Positions 12,255 through 22,587 of a DNA stretch of 64,000 bases are shown in pieces. The stretch is from Cobetia marina (GTDB lineage Bacteria; Pseudomonadota; Gammaproteobacteria; Pseudomonadales; Halomonadaceae). Both the position numbers and the translations under genes were made by a program. Where the stretch lies: NCBI RefSeq assembly GCF_001720485.1, contig NZ_CP017114.1, positions 868,001 through 932,000 of the forward strand, given 5' to 3'. The notes below the pieces were generated by a model, which was not told where the DNA came from, ran no database searches, and saw only the letters and a list, made by a program, of their open reading frames with translations. Positions within the stretch are counted from its first letter, which is position 1, and each line of letters begins with the position of its first letter.

Positions 12255-14519
12255 ATGTTGAGCAAAGAACTTGAACTGACCCTGAACACGGCCTTCACCG
12301 TGGCACGTTCCAAGCGCCACGAATTCATGACCGTGGAACACCTCCTGCTGGCACTGCTCGACAATGCCTCCGCTTCGGACGTCTTGCGCGCCTGTGGCGC
12401 CAATCTGGACAAGTTGCGAGTCGACCTTCAGGACTTCATCAACTCCACCACCCCGCTGATCCCGGAAGAGCAGGAAGACCGCGAGACGCAGCCGACGCTG
12501 GGCTTCCAGCGCGTGCTTCAGCGTGCTGTCTTCCATGTCCAATCCTCCGGCAAGAGTGAAGTGACCGGCGCCAACGTGCTGGTGGCCATCTTCTCCGAGC
12601 AGGAAAGCCAGGCGGTCTACTTCCTCAAGCAGCAGAATGTCGCGCGGGTCGATGCGGTCAACTACATCGCCCACGGCATTTCCAAGGTGGCGGGTCACAC
12701 CCAGGCGCCTCAGGCGTCGGTCGAGAGCGAGGAAGGCGAGGAGAGCAGCGGCGAGAGCGGCAACAGCCCGCTGACCAACTACGCCACCAACCTCAACGAC
12801 CAGGCACGTCTGGGCAAGATCGATCCGCTGATCGGCCGTGATGAAGAACTCGAGCGCGTGGTGCAGATTCTGGTGCGCCGTCGCAAGAACAACCCGCTGC
12901 TGGTCGGCGAGGCCGGTGTCGGCAAGACCGCCATCGCGGAAGGTCTCGCCAAGCGAATCGTCGAGGAAGACGTCCCGGAAGTCATCAAGGAAGCCGTCGT
13001 CTACTCGCTGGATCTCGGCGCGCTGCTGGCGGGTACCAAGTACCGCGGTGATTTCGAGAAGCGCCTCAAGGCTCTGCTGGCGGAGCTGCGCAAGGAACCG
13101 AACTCGATCCTGTTCATCGACGAGATCCACACCGTCATCGGGGCGGGGGCGGCGTCCGGTGGCGTGATGGATGCCTCCAATCTGCTCAAGCCACTGCTGT
13201 CTTCCGGTGAGCTGCGCTGTATCGGTTCCACCACCTTCCAGGAATTCCGCGGCATCTTCGAGAAGGACCGTGCGCTGGCACGTCGCTTCCAGAAGGTCGA
13301 TGTCATGGAGCCGTCGGTGGACGACACCATTCGCATCCTCAAGGGGCTGCGAGGTCGCTTCGAGGAACACCATGCCCTCAAGTACACCGATGCGGCGCTC
13401 GAGACGGCGGTGCGACTGGCGGATCGCTACATCAACGATCGTCAGCTGCCCGACAAGGCCATCGATGTGATCGATGAAGCCGGTGCTCACCAGCGTCTGC
13501 TGCCCGAGAGCATCCGTGTCGATACCATCGATACCGAGCAGGTCGAGGCGATCGTGGCGTCCATCGCCCGCATTCCGCCGAAGACGGTCTCCAGCTCCGA
13601 CAAGAAGCTGCTGTCCAATCTCGAGCGTGATCTCAAGATGCTGGTGTTCGGTCAGGACGATGCCATCACCGGCCTTTCGGCAGCCATCAAGCTGTCGCGT
13701 GCCGGACTCAAGGCGCCGGACAAGCCGGTGGGCAGCTTCTTGTTCGCTGGGCCGACAGGTGTCGGCAAGACCGAGGTCGCGCGTCAGCTGGCAGCGTTGA
13801 TGGGGATCGAGCTGGTGCGCTTCGACATGTCCGAGTACATGGAGCGTCACACTGTCTCGCGCCTGATCGGGGCACCGCCGGGCTATGTCGGTTATGACCA
13901 GGGCGGGCTTCTGACCGAAGCCATCACCAAGCAGCCGCATTGTGTGCTGTTGCTGGATGAGATCGAGAAGGCACACCCGGAAGTCTTCAACCTGCTGCTG
14001 CAGGTGATGGACCACGGCCGCCTGACCGACAACAACGGTCGCGAAGCGGACTTCCGCAACGTCATCCTGGTGATGACCTCCAATGCAGGGGCCGAGCAGG
14101 TGGCGCGTCGCTCCATCGGCTTCAAGCATCAGGATCACTCCACCGATGCGATGGAAGTCATTCGCAAGACCTTCTCGCCGGAATTCCGCAACCGTCTGGA
14201 TGGCATCATCCAGTTCGGCGCGCTGGATCTCGCCGTGGTGCGCAATGTGGTCGACAAGTTCCTGGTCGAACTGCAGGCACAGCTTGACGAGAAACGCGTG
14301 CAGCTGGACGTGGCGGATGAAGCGCGAGACCTGCTGGCGACTCTGGGCTATGACCCGGCGATGGGGGCTCGTCCGATGGCGCGCGTCATTCAGGAGAAGC
14401 TCAAGAAGCCGTTGGCCGAGATGATCCTGTTCGGTGATCTGTCGGAGTCCGGTGGTATCGTGCATGTCACGGTCGATAACGGCGAACTGCACCTGGAGAC
14501 CGAGGCTGAAATGGCCTGA
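12255..14519 (+). CDS. clpA: ClpA, ATPase subunit of the ClpAP protease
   Basis: 754 residues, the usual ClpA length. Repeated Clp N-domain in the first 150 residues, then AAA+ module 1 with Walker A GEAGVGKT near residue 218 and Walker [17 protein letters not shown]+ module 2 has Walker A GPTGVGKT near residue 499 and Walker [14 protein letters not shown]. The ClpP-docking loop appears as RSIGFKHQD near residue 619. ClpA unfolds substrates, including those delivered by ClpS, into ClpP. A ribosome site GAGGGG precedes the ATG. Confidence 0.97.
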   Translation: MLSKELELTLNTAFTVARSKRHEFMTVEHLLLALLDNASASDVLRACGANLDKLRVDLQDFINSTTPLIPEEQEDRETQPTLGFQRVLQRAVFHVQSSGKSEVTGANVLVAIFSEQESQAVYFLKQQNVARVDAVNYIAHGISKVAGHTQAPQASVESEEGEESSGESGNSPLTNYATNLNDQARLGKIDPLIGRDEELERVVQILVRRRKNNPLLVGEAGVGKTAIAEGLAKRIVEEDVPEVIKEAVVYSLDLGALLAGTKYRGDFEKRLKALLAELRKEPNSILFIDEIHTVIGAGAASGGVMDASNLLKPLLSSGELRCIGSTTFQEFRGIFEKDRALARRFQKVDVMEPSVDDTIRILKGLRGRFEEHHALKYTDAALETAVRLADRYINDRQLPDKAIDVIDEAGAHQRLLPESIRVDTIDTEQVEAIVASIARIPPKTVSSSDKKLLSNLERDLKMLVFGQDDAITGLSAAIKLSRAGLKAPDKPVGSFLFAGPTGVGKTEVARQLAALMGIELVRFDMSEYMERHTVSRLIGAPPGYVGYDQGGLLTEAITKQPHCVLLLDEIEKAHPEVFNLLLQVMDHGRLTDNNGREADFRNVILVMTSNAGAEQVARRSIGFKHQDHSTDAMEVIRKTFSPEFRNRLDGIIQFGALDLAVVRNVVDKFLVELQAQLDEKRVQLDVADEARDLLATLGYDPAMGARPMARVIQEKLKKPLAEMILFGDLSESGGIVHVTVDNGELHLETEAEMA

Positions 14520-14570
14520 GGGTCGCCGCGTCTCGTGATGTATTGATGCCCCGCAGCATCATCACAATGA

Positions 14571-14604
14571 ACGGTCAGTGCTCAGGCACTGGCCGTTTTC
14601 TTTT
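14571..14604 (+). terminator. Intrinsic terminator after clpA
   Basis: Stem 14571-14581 (ACGGTCAGTGC) pairs with 14586-14596 including one G-T pair, loop TCAG, followed by TTTCTTTT. It lies about 50 bases after the clpA stop codon. Confidence 0.85.
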
Positions 14605-15264
14605 GCCCGCAAGAGCGCATTTGCGCAGTGATTCCGCTCCGCCGAGGATCAAATGCCGACAGCAGGGTCCATGGCGGAAAGGACGGCCGATGGTGCAGCC
14701 AAGACAGAGGCAAGAGAAGCAAGAGAAGCAAGAGGGCAAGGGAGCGTGAGCCAGGTGCGTGAACAAGGAGTATCTGCAGCCAGCCAGCAAGGTGCCAGTC
14801 AGCAAGGAAGAAGAGGGGGTGAGGACGGATTACGCAGAAGGGGAAAGGTGAAAGGCGCCCACGCCAAGGCCTCTGCCGCAAGGGCAGCGTGTCATGGCAG
14901 GGGCGGGGGCATGGATGAGCCGCTTGTCCTCATGGGATGGGAGCGAAGGCCAGACGGGCGTTCGGGCTCAGTACGCATCCACGGGGCAAAGCGGCATCAT
15001 CGGAATACTCTGGCGCGCACCATCGAGACGCGCCTTCAATGTCACGAGGAGTCGTGTCACGAAGGGCTGGTGGTGCGCTGTTCCGGGTCCGAGCGGGGGG
15101 ATCAGGCAGGAAAGGCTTCCATGTCTGAAATGCCAGGACGGCCGGTTCAGCCAGCCGGTGTCACAGGGAGCATTGGCAAGTGGGGTGAGGGCAGATCTTG
15201 ATTTGCCATGCCCCCGCAGCCTGATGCTCGATGTCGAGTGACCGGCAAGGCAGTCAGACCGTGC
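14605..15264. other. 660-base gap between clpA and infA without a recognisable gene
   Basis: No convincing gene is seen. In E. coli a tRNA-Ser gene lies near this position, but I find no T-arm or acceptor-stem pattern on either strand. A purine-rich stretch at 14701-14745 contains repeated AAGAGAAGC units. A plus-strand open frame of 182 codons (14653-15201) is low-complexity and lacks family similarity or a ribosome site. Confidence 0.5.
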
Positions 15265-15483
15265 TCAGCGCGAACGGTAGACGATACGGCCCTTGGACAG
15301 GTCGTAGGGAGTCAGCTCAACCTTGACCTTGTCACCGGTCAGGATGCGGATGTAGTTCTTGCGCATCTTGCCGGAGATGTGTGCGGTCACGATGTGGCCG
15401 TTTTCCAGTTCTACACGGAAAGTGGTGTTCGGAAGGGTGTCGACGATGACGCCTTCCATTTCAATATGATCTTCACGCGCCAT
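15265..15483 (-). CDS. infA: Translation initiation factor IF-1
   Basis: 72 residues, exactly the usual IF-1 length. The OB-fold sequence is near-canonical: [20 protein letters not shown] at the start and [15 protein letters not shown] at the end. IF-1 binds the ribosomal A site during initiation. It is a single-gene unit facing the clpA terminator, in the conserved clpA-infA-aat neighbourhood. Confidence 0.98.
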   Translation of the reverse strand: MAREDHIEMEGVIVDTLPNTTFRVELENGHIVTAHISGKMRKNYIRILTGDKVKVELTPYDLSKGRIVYRSR

Positions 15484-15834
15484 ATAGGCTGATCCTCATC
15501 TGATACAGGGAGTAATGCGGTGGGTTCCGAGCCATCCGCGCACAGAAAAGTGCCGGATTCGGGACTTCGATAGGCGATATTGTGCCGCAAGGGCGGCAGC
15601 AAGGCAAAGTCGAAGCGAGATTGTACGCTCCTTGAGCGCTCGTGGGCAGGCCGCAGGAGCGATAAAATCGTATCCAGTGCCACCGACAGGTTCCGCCGGC
15701 GGTAGGGGCTGCCCCTGTCCACTCTCGAGCTTCCCTTTCGAATCCCCTCTCGAGAACCCGCTGCACCGAGGTTGGGCAGCGGCACTGCCATGAGGTTCCC
15801 CATCCTTTCAGGAGCGGGAAGGCGAAGGCGGGCC
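15484..15834. promoter_or_regulatory. infA: Intergenic region with candidate infA promoter (15579-15607)
   Basis: Read leftward, 15607-15602 gives TTGCCT and 15584-15579 gives CACAAT with a 17-base spacer, a plausible sigma-70 promoter for infA with a leader of about 90 bases. A second TACAAT lies near 15625. The rest of the 350-base gap shows no gene; the TTTCGAATCCCC at 15737-15748 resembles a tRNA T-arm but no cloverleaf can be built around it. Confidence 0.35.
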
Positions 15835-16638
15835 CTAGGCGTCGCGCTGCAGGCTGTCACCAGTCTTGATGAGGCTCAGGGGGAGGTGAGTATCATGGAA
15901 GCTGAAGGGGATCCGACGACGCCAATGGCTGCCATCCAGGTATTCCAACGGTTGGAAATGCTGCTTGTAGTTCATCTTGCGGCAATCCCGTATCCAGTAG
16001 CCCAGATAAAGATGCGCCAGAGCCTCCCGGCGCGCCTGCTCTATCTGCCACAGTACGGCGTAGGTGCCGAGGGAGCGCGACTGGAAGGCTTCATCGGGGT
16101 CGTAGAAGGTGTAGATGGCGGACAGCCCATGGCTCATGCGATCCATGGCCGCGACCGCCACCAGTCTGCCATCGAGCCGGAAGCTGATCAGGCGTGCATA
16201 TTCATCGCGTGACGTCAGAAAGGTACGGTATTGCTCGTGGCTTGGCGGGAACATGTCGCCATCGGCGTGACGGCTACGGATATAGTGCGCATACAGACGA
16301 TAGTGTTCGGGATCGAACAGTGCCGGGCCTTCCTCGATGGTGAGATCGGCATTGCGCTTGAGCAATTTCTTCTGGGTACGGTTGGGCGTGAAGTCGGCGA
16401 TGGGGACTCGTACCGAGATGCAGGCGCGGCAATCGCCGCAGTGCGGTCGATAGAGGTGTGAGCCGCTGCGACGAAAGCCGAGCAGAGCCAGAGCATCATA
16501 GACGCCTGAGTTGGGCGCTTCCTGTGGGTCGAGGAACAGCGTGGTCGCCTGGCGTCCTTCCAGGTAGCTGCAGGCATGGGGCACGGTCAGGAAGAAGCGC
16601 AGATCGCGTTGCGGTTGTTTGGGGGTATTGCTGCTCAC
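15835..16638 (-). CDS. bpt: Aspartate/glutamate leucyltransferase (bacterial ATE family)
   Basis: 267 residues, a typical Bpt/Ate length. It transfers Leu from leucyl-tRNA onto proteins with N-terminal Asp or Glu, creating a primary N-degron for ClpS. The N-terminal cysteine region PHACSYLEGRQATTLFLDP and PHCGDCRACISVRVP matches the ATE N-domain, and DEAFQSRSLGTYAVLWQIE with LYLGYWIRDCRKMNYK matches the catalytic GNAT-like domain. Its neighbour aat encodes the other leucyl-transferase, and clpS/clpA are close by. Confidence 0.93.
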   Translation of the reverse strand: MSSNTPKQPQRDLRFFLTVPHACSYLEGRQATTLFLDPQEAPNSGVYDALALLGFRRSGSHLYRPHCGDCRACISVRVPIADFTPNRTQKKLLKRNADLTIEEGPALFDPEHYRLYAHYIRSRHADGDMFPPSHEQYRTFLTSRDEYARLISFRLDGRLVAVAAMDRMSHGLSAIYTFYDPDEAFQSRSLGTYAVLWQIEQARREALAHLYLGYWIRDCRKMNYKQHFQPLEYLDGSHWRRRIPFSFHDTHLPLSLIKTGDSLQRDA

Positions 16639-16758
16639 CTTCGCTTCATCTCCCTCACTGCATCAGTGTGGACGCCGGCAGCCCATCGTCGGTGATGACC
16701 TGCGCCAGGATGGCGGTATCGTTCCAAGGACCTGATGACCTTCACCTTGCGATATGGC

Positions 16759-17481
16759 TCACAGGTCTTGATTGCCGTGTTTCAAGGGCTCGGTTGTCAG
16801 TGACCACTTGCCCTCATGCCCTTCGCCAGTGGCATACTGGTCAAGATAGCTGATGAATTCGCTGCGAGCGATGCTGCAAGCCCCAAGGCTCTCCAGGTGC
16901 GGGGTGTGCATCTGGCAATCGATCAGCGGAAAGCCGCGTGCTTCAAGTTCACGGCACAACACGACCAGTGCCATCTTCGAGGCATCCGTGGTGCGAGAGA
17001 ACATGGACTCACCGAAGAAGACCCGGCCACAGGCCACGCCATACAGGCCGCCTACCAGGCTGTCACCCTGCCAGACCTCGACGCTGTGGGCGTGACCCAT
17101 GGCATGCAGAGCGATGTAGGCCTGCTGCATTTCTGGCAATATCCATGTGCCGGCCTGCCCCTCACGGGAAATGCTGGCACAGGCATCGATGACGCCGGTA
17201 AAGTCGCGGTCGATGCTGAAGTGGAACCCGCCATTGCGCAGGCGTTTGGCCAGACTGCGACGTACGCGCACCTCCTCGGGTCTCAGCACCATGCGCGGGT
17301 CTGGCGACCACCACAGTATCGGGTCACCCGGGCTGAACCAGGGAAAGATCCCGCGAGGGTAGGCCGCCAGCAACCACTCGGGGCTGAGGTCGCCGCCCGC
17401 GCACAGCAGGCCATCGGGGTCGCTCAGCGCTTCGCTGGCATGCGGGAAGCGTACGGGGGCAGGAGGAAGCCAGGGCAGCAT
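16759..17481 (-). CDS. aat: Leucyl/phenylalanyl-tRNA--protein transferase
   Basis: 240 residues, close to E. coli Aat (234). Transfers Leu or Phe to proteins with N-terminal Arg or Lys. The family pattern is clear: FPHASEALSDPDGLLCAGGD, then YPRGIFPWFSPGDPILWWSP, HSVEVWQGDSLVGGLYGV and FFGESMFSRTTDASKMAL. The start at 17481 (MLPWLPPAP) fits homologues; a frame extending to 17544 does not. It lies 120 bases upstream of bpt on the same strand and diverges from ftsK. Confidence 0.95.
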   Translation of the reverse strand: MLPWLPPAPVRFPHASEALSDPDGLLCAGGDLSPEWLLAAYPRGIFPWFSPGDPILWWSPDPRMVLRPEEVRVRRSLAKRLRNGGFHFSIDRDFTGVIDACASISREGQAGTWILPEMQQAYIALHAMGHAHSVEVWQGDSLVGGLYGVACGRVFFGESMFSRTTDASKMALVVLCRELEARGFPLIDCQMHTPHLESLGACSIARSEFISYLDQYATGEGHEGKWSLTTEPLKHGNQDL

Positions 17482-17650
17482 GGGCAGTCTCTTGTTGGAT
17501 CGTGAACAGCTCAGTGCAATGCGCTCGTGACACCTGGATGTCATGGGCAGACGTGAATCGGCAATTGTGACGTCACTGCCATCGGATGGTTATGATAACC
17601 GGCTGAAGGTACATGGAAAATCGCCCACAAGGTGCAAGGGGGATGGCGAC

Positions 17651-20600
17651 TTGACTGCCAAGAGTGCCAGAAAGACAAGTCGGGATCAGGCGAAGCCGGA
17701 GACCCGCAGCCGCCGCGCGGCAGCAACACCGAGAAAGCGTGCCCGCCAGAAGGCGGATGCGCCAGGCTTCTTCGCTCGTCTGCGGGGCGCTTCAGCGGCC
17801 AGCAAGCCCGCGCCCCGCAAGACGCCCAGAGTCTCGGGCAAGCCCGCGAAGAAGGACACGAGCAGGAATGAACCGCGCGAGATGAGCGCGGCGGCCCTGC
17901 GCCGTGAAGAGCGCCAGGCTGAACGCGAGGAGCGCAAGGCCATCCGTGCCGAACGACGCGCGGAAGCCCAGGCTCGCCCGCCTTCACGACTGACGACCAC
18001 CTTGCAGGGTGTCAGCCGTGAAGGCGTGGTCATCCTCATGCTCAGCCTGTGCGTCTTCATGCTGCTGGCGTTGTTCAGCTACGCGCCGACGGACCCCGGC
18101 TGGTCCTACAGCGGTCCTGAGTCGACGACGAGCAACTGGATGGGCAGCATCGGTGCCTGGTTGTCCGACGTCCTGTATTCCCTGTTCGGTGGCAGCGCCC
18201 TGTGGTGGCCTGCCATGCTCGGTTTCGGTGCCTGGCGTCTGATGCGTCAACCCAGCACCGAGCTGGTGTGGGACCCGACCACCATCGCGGTGCGTGCCGG
18301 CGGGCTCTTCCTGTTGATCATGGCGACTTGCGTGATCGGCGATATCCAGTTCTACAGCCCTGACAGCCAGCTGACCAATGGTGCCGGCGGTATTCTCGGC
18401 AAGGGCATCGCAGGAGCGCTCACGCCCTTGATCGGCATGGGCGGCACCGTGCTGGCGTCGCTTGCCAGCTTCCTGTGTGGTTTCACGCTGTTTACCGGCA
18501 TGTCGTGGCTGACGGTCATGGACGAGCTGGGCAATGGCTGCATGCGCCTTGGCGTCTGGCTGAAGGAGCGACTCAATAGTCGTCGTGATGATGAATACGA
18601 TGACGAGGCGACCTATGCCGAGGAAGCGCTGACTCACGACGAGAACGATGCCGACAACGAGCCGGAGCGTGATGATGAGCGACTGAGCTGGTGGCAGCGT
18701 CTGTTGCCGCGCCGTCGAGACGAGCGTGTCGAGTGGGAAGAAGACAGTGACGAGATACTGCTTGGCGCAGCGCAGGCTGACGACACTCTGGCGGCTGAGC
18801 CACGTGGCAAGCGTCGGGTGGAACCCTCGCTTGGCGGTGACGACGATTTCGCCAATGATCGCAGCACGGATATCCCCTGGCAGACAGCCGAGACCACGCC
18901 TTCCGCCAAGGTACCGGGGGCTGCCTACACCGAACGCATGACGGTGCAGAGTGCCACGGTCAACATCGAGGGCGTCGAGCTTGCCAGCGCCGTGCAGGCG
19001 GCCGTGGCGTCCCAGGCTGCCGCGGCCCCCAGAACGGCAGCCTCGCTCGAGAGCGCCGCAGACTCACGCGCCGATGTGACCCGCTCGCGCCTGCCGGATG
19101 CTTCTGCCATCGAAGCCGAGCGTCAGCGTCACGCCTCGGCGACTCGTGACACCGAGGCGTCGACGTCCGGCAGCACGCCGCCAGTCGATAGCTCGGTGAG
19201 CGAAACCGCACCGGTGACAGATTCCCGGCCAGCGAAGGAGTGGGACGCTGCGTCTGCCTTCGCACCTGCAGCGCGTCAGGACACTCGCCAGGCAGAGTCG
19301 ACCTCCCGCGAAGCTGACAAGGCGCCGCAGAGCCAGGCAGACCGTGAGACTGAGGCGGCCCGCGAAGCAGAAGCGGCACGTGAGGCCGAGGCAGCGCGTG
19401 AAGCAAAAGCGGCCCGTGAAGCCAAGGCAGTCCGTGAAGCAGAAGCGGCACGTCAGGCCCAGCATGAGGCCGAGACCTCCCGTCAGGCCGCCGCGCAGGA
19501 AGCCGAACGCGCTCACAAGGCAGCCAATCCGGCGCTTCAGCCGCCTGAGCCGCGTGATGAAGAGGATGCACCGCTACCGAGAGAGTCCTCCCTGGCAGGC
19601 GCTGCGGTCGGTGCCGGGGTGATGGCTGCCGGTGTGGCAGCAGCGGCCTCGCGCAAGGCCGTCGTCTCCTGGGATGATGCCTTCGAGGCTCCCACCGGCA
19701 AATCCACCGATGCCACGCCCACCGCATCGGGTCCGGCAACTGCTGGTGCGAGCGGTGCTGGTGGCGTCCCGACGTCAACTTCGGCTCCGACACCGACACC
19801 GGCAGAACCGACGGAGCCGGCGCCACGTGCGTCAGAGCCTGAGCAGGTTTCCCGAGAGCCAGCTTCTCGAGAGCTGGCCGCTCGTGAGTCGGCCGCCCCG
19901 TTGCAGCCGGCAGAGCCGCAGGTGCCGGAAGACGAGATCGAGCCGCAGCAGGCCCCCGCCAACGCGACGCCTGAGCGTCCGAGCTGGGCCTATGACGGCG
20001 ATGAGTCCGGCATGGTGCCGGGCGCCGGGCGACTGGCCACGGCGGAAGATGCGCAGGAAGCGGTACGGGATCCCTCCGGGCCGACTCTCTGGACCGTGGA
20101 GCACCTGCAGAGTCAGCGTCACGAAGGCTCGGATCACGAAGAGGCACCGGAGGGCGATCTGCCACAGCTGAGCCTGCTGACGCCCCCGGATGAGCAGAAG
20201 CCCAACTACAGCGAAGAAGAACTCGACCAGATGGCCGAGCTGCTGGTGGTGCGTCTGCGCGAGTACGGGGTGAAGGCCGAGGTGGCGGATGTGTGGCCGG
20301 GGCCGGTCATCACGCGCTTCGAGATCCAGCCGGCGCCGGGGGTCAAGGCCTCCAAGATCTCCAACCTGTCGACTGACCTGGCGCGCTCACTGCTGGTCAA
20401 GAGCGTGCGGGTGGTGGAGGTGATTCCGGGCCGTCCCACGGTCGGCATCGAGATCCCCAACCCCAACCGCGCCATGATCCGTCTGCGCGAAGTGTTCGAT
20501 TCCGATGCCTACCAGCTGGCGGAATCTCCGGTGACATTGGCACTGGGTCAGGACATCGGTGGCGCACCTGTCGTGGCCAACCTCGGCAAGATGCCGCACC

Positions 20601-21649
20601 TGCTGGTCGCCGGTACCACCGGCTCGGGCAAGTCGGTCGGCATCAACTCGATGCTGATCTCGATGCTGCTCAAGGCCACGCCAGATGAAGTGCGCATGAT
20701 CATGGTCGACCCCAAGATGCTGGAGCTGTCGGTCTATGACGGCATCCCGCACCTGCTGGCACCGGTGGTGACGGACATGAAGGAGGCCGCCAATGCCCTG
20801 CGCTGGTGTGTCGCCGAGATGGAGCGTCGCTACAAGCTGATGGCCGCCATGGGGGTGCGTAACCTGGCCGGCTTCAATGCCAAGATCGATGAAGCCGAGG
20901 CGCATGGCGCCCAGATCGCTGACCCGCTGTGGGAGCCGCAGCCCTGGGAGATGCACCAGCATCCGCCGGTGCTCGCCAAGCTGCCCTACATCGTGGTGGT
21001 GATCGACGAGTTTGCCGACATGTTCATGATCGTCGGCAAGAAGGTCGAGGAGCTGATCGCACGTCTGGCCCAGAAGGCGCGTGCCGCGGGGATTCACCTG
21101 ATTCTGGCCACTCAGCGCCCATCAGTGGACGTGGTGACCGGCTTGATCAAGGCCAACATCCCGACGCGCATGGCCTTCCAGGTCTCTTCCAAGATCGACT
21201 CGCGCACCATTCTCGACCAGGGCGGTGCGGAAGATCTGCTGGGCCATGGTGACATGCTCTATCTGCCGGCCGGTGCCGGCATGCCGACGCGTGTCCACGG
21301 CGCCTTCGTCGATGATGACGAGGTGCACCGGGTGGTGGATGACTGGAAGCGTCGCGGCACGCCGGAGTATATCGAGGAGATCCTCACCGGCGGCGTGCAG
21401 GCGGATGCGCTGGCCGGGCTTGAGGCCGAAGGCGAGGACGGCGATGCCGAGCAGGATGCACTCTACGATGAAGCGGTCGCCTATGTGGTCGAGTCGCGCC
21501 GTGCTTCCATCTCCGCCGTGCAGCGGCGCTTCAAGATCGGCTACAACCGTGCCGCGCGGCTGGTCGAGGCCATGGAAATGGCCGGTGTCGTCTCCGCGAT
21601 GGGCACCAACGGCTCGCGGGAAGTGCTCGCCCCCAACCATAGCGGCTAG
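17651..21649 (+). CDS. ftsK: DNA translocase FtsK
   Basis: About 1332 residues from a TTG start at 17651 preceded by AGGGGG; an ATG at 17543 would add 36 residues. A basic N-terminal arm precedes four membrane segments (about residues 130-300) that anchor the protein at the septum. A very long acidic and Ala/Glu/Pro/Thr-rich linker follows, including an [17 protein letters not shown] repeat around nt 19340-19490. The motor domain has Walker A GTTGSGKS near residue 988 and Walker [12 protein letters not shown] near 1117. The C-terminal winged-helix gamma domain ([21 protein letters not shown]) reads KOPS sites. FtsK coordinates division with chromosome dimer resolution. Confidence 0.96.
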   Translation: MTAKSARKTSRDQAKPETRSRRAAATPRKRARQKADAPGFFARLRGASAASKPAPRKTPRVSGKPAKKDTSRNEPREMSAAALRREERQAEREERKAIRAERRAEAQARPPSRLTTTLQGVSREGVVILMLSLCVFMLLALFSYAPTDPGWSYSGPESTTSNWMGSIGAWLSDVLYSLFGGSALWWPAMLGFGAWRLMRQPSTELVWDPTTIAVRAGGLFLLIMATCVIGDIQFYSPDSQLTNGAGGILGKGIAGALTPLIGMGGTVLASLASFLCGFTLFTGMSWLTVMDELGNGCMRLGVWLKERLNSRRDDEYDDEATYAEEALTHDENDADNEPERDDERLSWWQRLLPRRRDERVEWEEDSDEILLGAAQADDTLAAEPRGKRRVEPSLGGDDDFANDRSTDIPWQTAETTPSAKVPGAAYTERMTVQSATVNIEGVELASAVQAAVASQAAAAPRTAASLESAADSRADVTRSRLPDASAIEAERQRHASATRDTEASTSGSTPPVDSSVSETAPVTDSRPAKEWDAASAFAPAARQDTRQAESTSREADKAPQSQADRETEAAREAEAAREAEAAREAKAAREAKAVREAEAARQAQHEAETSRQAAAQEAERAHKAANPALQPPEPRDEEDAPLPRESSLAGAAVGAGVMAAGVAAAASRKAVVSWDDAFEAPTGKSTDATPTASGPATAGASGAGGVPTSTSAPTPTPAEPTEPAPRASEPEQVSREPASRELAARESAAPLQPAEPQVPEDEIEPQQAPANATPERPSWAYDGDESGMVPGAGRLATAEDAQEAVRDPSGPTLWTVEHLQSQRHEGSDHEEAPEGDLPQLSLLTPPDEQKPNYSEEELDQMAELLVVRLREYGVKAEVADVWPGPVITRFEIQPAPGVKASKISNLSTDLARSLLVKSVRVVEVIPGRPTVGIEIPNPNRAMIRLREVFDSDAYQLAESPVTLALGQDIGGAPVVANLGKMPHLLVAGTTGSGKSVGINSMLISMLLKATPDEVRMIMVDPKMLELSVYDGIPHLLAPVVTDMKEAANALRWCVAEMERRYKLMAAMGVRNLAGFNAKIDEAEAHGAQIADPLWEPQPWEMHQHPPVLAKLPYIVVVIDEFADMFMIVGKKVEELIARLAQKARAAGIHLILATQRPSVDVVTGLIKANIPTRMAFQVSSKIDSRTILDQGGAEDLLGHGDMLYLPAGAGMPTRVHGAFVDDDEVHRVVDDWKRRGTPEYIEEILTGGVQADALAGLEAEGEDGDAEQDALYDEAVAYVVESRRASISAVQRRFKIGYNRAARLVEAMEMAGVVSAMGTNGSREVLAPNHSG

Positions 21650-21680
21650 GGCAGCCAAGCGTTTGAGTTGAAACATGAAA

Positions 21681-21715
21681 GACACGAAGGGGAGCTTTTG
21701 GCTCCCCTTCGTGTC
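21681..21715 (+). terminator. Perfect 15-bp hairpin after ftsK
   Basis: GACACGAAGGGGAGC (21681-21695) pairs perfectly with 21701-21715, loop TTTTG. It lies 32 bases after the ftsK stop and separates ftsK from lolA. No T run follows, so it may be a partial terminator or mRNA stabiliser. Confidence 0.65.
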
Positions 21716-21845
21716 AAAGACGTCAGATCACCTGTCAGACTCGCGGCGAGACTGGCAGGCCACAACCCGAATCGCTGACATGAGGTGGATATCGCGCGTC
21801 GAGGCCTCAGGCCGCAGCCATGTCCGTCTCATTGCAAGGAGTGTC

Positions 21846-22514
21846 ATGAATACACCGTCACGTTCTTTCGTTTCCTCATTGACCACCCGTCTGGCCAAGG
21901 GGCTGGGCGCCGCCTTGATGCTGGGCATGGCCAGCCTGCCGGCCCACGCCGATGACTCCGCCGGAGAGCGTCTTTCTCGCCTGCTGGAGCCCCTCAAGAC
22001 CTATACCGCCGACTTCGATCAGCAGATTCTCGATGCCTCGGGCCAGCGTCTGCAGGAAGCCCACGGCAAGATGTGGCTGTCACGCCCAGGCAAGTTCCGC
22101 TGGAGCGTCGACGCGCCATACCGCCAGGAGGTGGTCTCCGACGGCAAGGAAGTCTATCTGCATGACCCGGATCTGGAGCAGGTCACCGTGCAGCCACTGG
22201 ATGAGCGCGTGACCCACACGCCGGCACTGCTGCTGTCCGGGCGTTCCAGCGAATTGACCGCCAACTACGATGTCGAGCGCCAGCAGCAGGGGGCCCGCGA
22301 GACCTTCACGCTGACGCCCAAGCAGGCCGACACCCTGTTTGAAAGCCTCAAGCTGACCTTCGACGGCGAGCAGCTCGACATGCTGCAGATGGCCGATTCC
22401 ACCGGCCAGCGTACGGCCATCGATTTCCATGATGTCCAGTACAACCCGAGTCTGGAGGCCAGTCGCTTCGTGTTCCAGATTCCTGAAGGTGCGGATGTCA
22501 TTCGCGAGCAGTGA
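21846..22514 (+). CDS. lolA: Periplasmic lipoprotein chaperone LolA
   Basis: 222 residues with a signal peptide (basic start, LGAALMLGMASLPAHA, cleavage before DDSAG). The mature part shows LEPLKTYTADFDQQILDASG and KMWLSRPGKFRWSVDAPYRQ, hallmarks of LolA, which carries lipoproteins from LolCDE to LolB. The start at 21846 follows AAGGAG with a four-base gap. The ftsK-lolA-rarA order is conserved. A second LolA-like gene sits in the pigment cluster at 47.9-48.5 kb. Confidence 0.95.
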   Translation: MNTPSRSFVSSLTTRLAKGLGAALMLGMASLPAHADDSAGERLSRLLEPLKTYTADFDQQILDASGQRLQEAHGKMWLSRPGKFRWSVDAPYRQEVVSDGKEVYLHDPDLEQVTVQPLDERVTHTPALLLSGRSSELTANYDVERQQQGARETFTLTPKQADTLFESLKLTFDGEQLDMLQMADSTGQRTAIDFHDVQYNPSLEASRFVFQIPEGADVIREQ

Positions 22515-22542
22515 TCCGCGAGCAGTGACATGATGATCAGAC

Positions 22543-22576
22543 GACAACGCCCGGGCCAGATGGCCCGGGCGTTGTC
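22543..22576. terminator. Bidirectional hairpin between convergent lolA and rarA
   Basis: GACAACGCCCGGGCCA (22543-22558) pairs with 22561-22576 around GA. It lies between the stop codons of lolA and rarA, so it can serve both; GTTT follows on the plus side. Confidence 0.75.
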
Positions 22577-22587
22577 GTTTCTGGCGC

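Noticed and set aside
11802..14492. 896-codon minus-strand open frame opposite clpS/clpA
   Set aside because: It mirrors the codon pattern of clpA in a GC-rich genome, has no family similarity, and runs through two unmistakable plus-strand genes.
14653..15201. 182-codon plus-strand frame between clpA and infA
   Set aside because: Low-complexity Arg/Gly/Ala sequence, no ribosome site, no motif; kept only as a description of the gap.
14605..15264. tRNA-Ser gene expected near clpA/infA by E. coli synteny
   Set aside because: No T-arm or acceptor stem could be found on either strand.
15737..15748. tRNA-like TTTCGAATCCCC
   Set aside because: No cloverleaf can be built around it.
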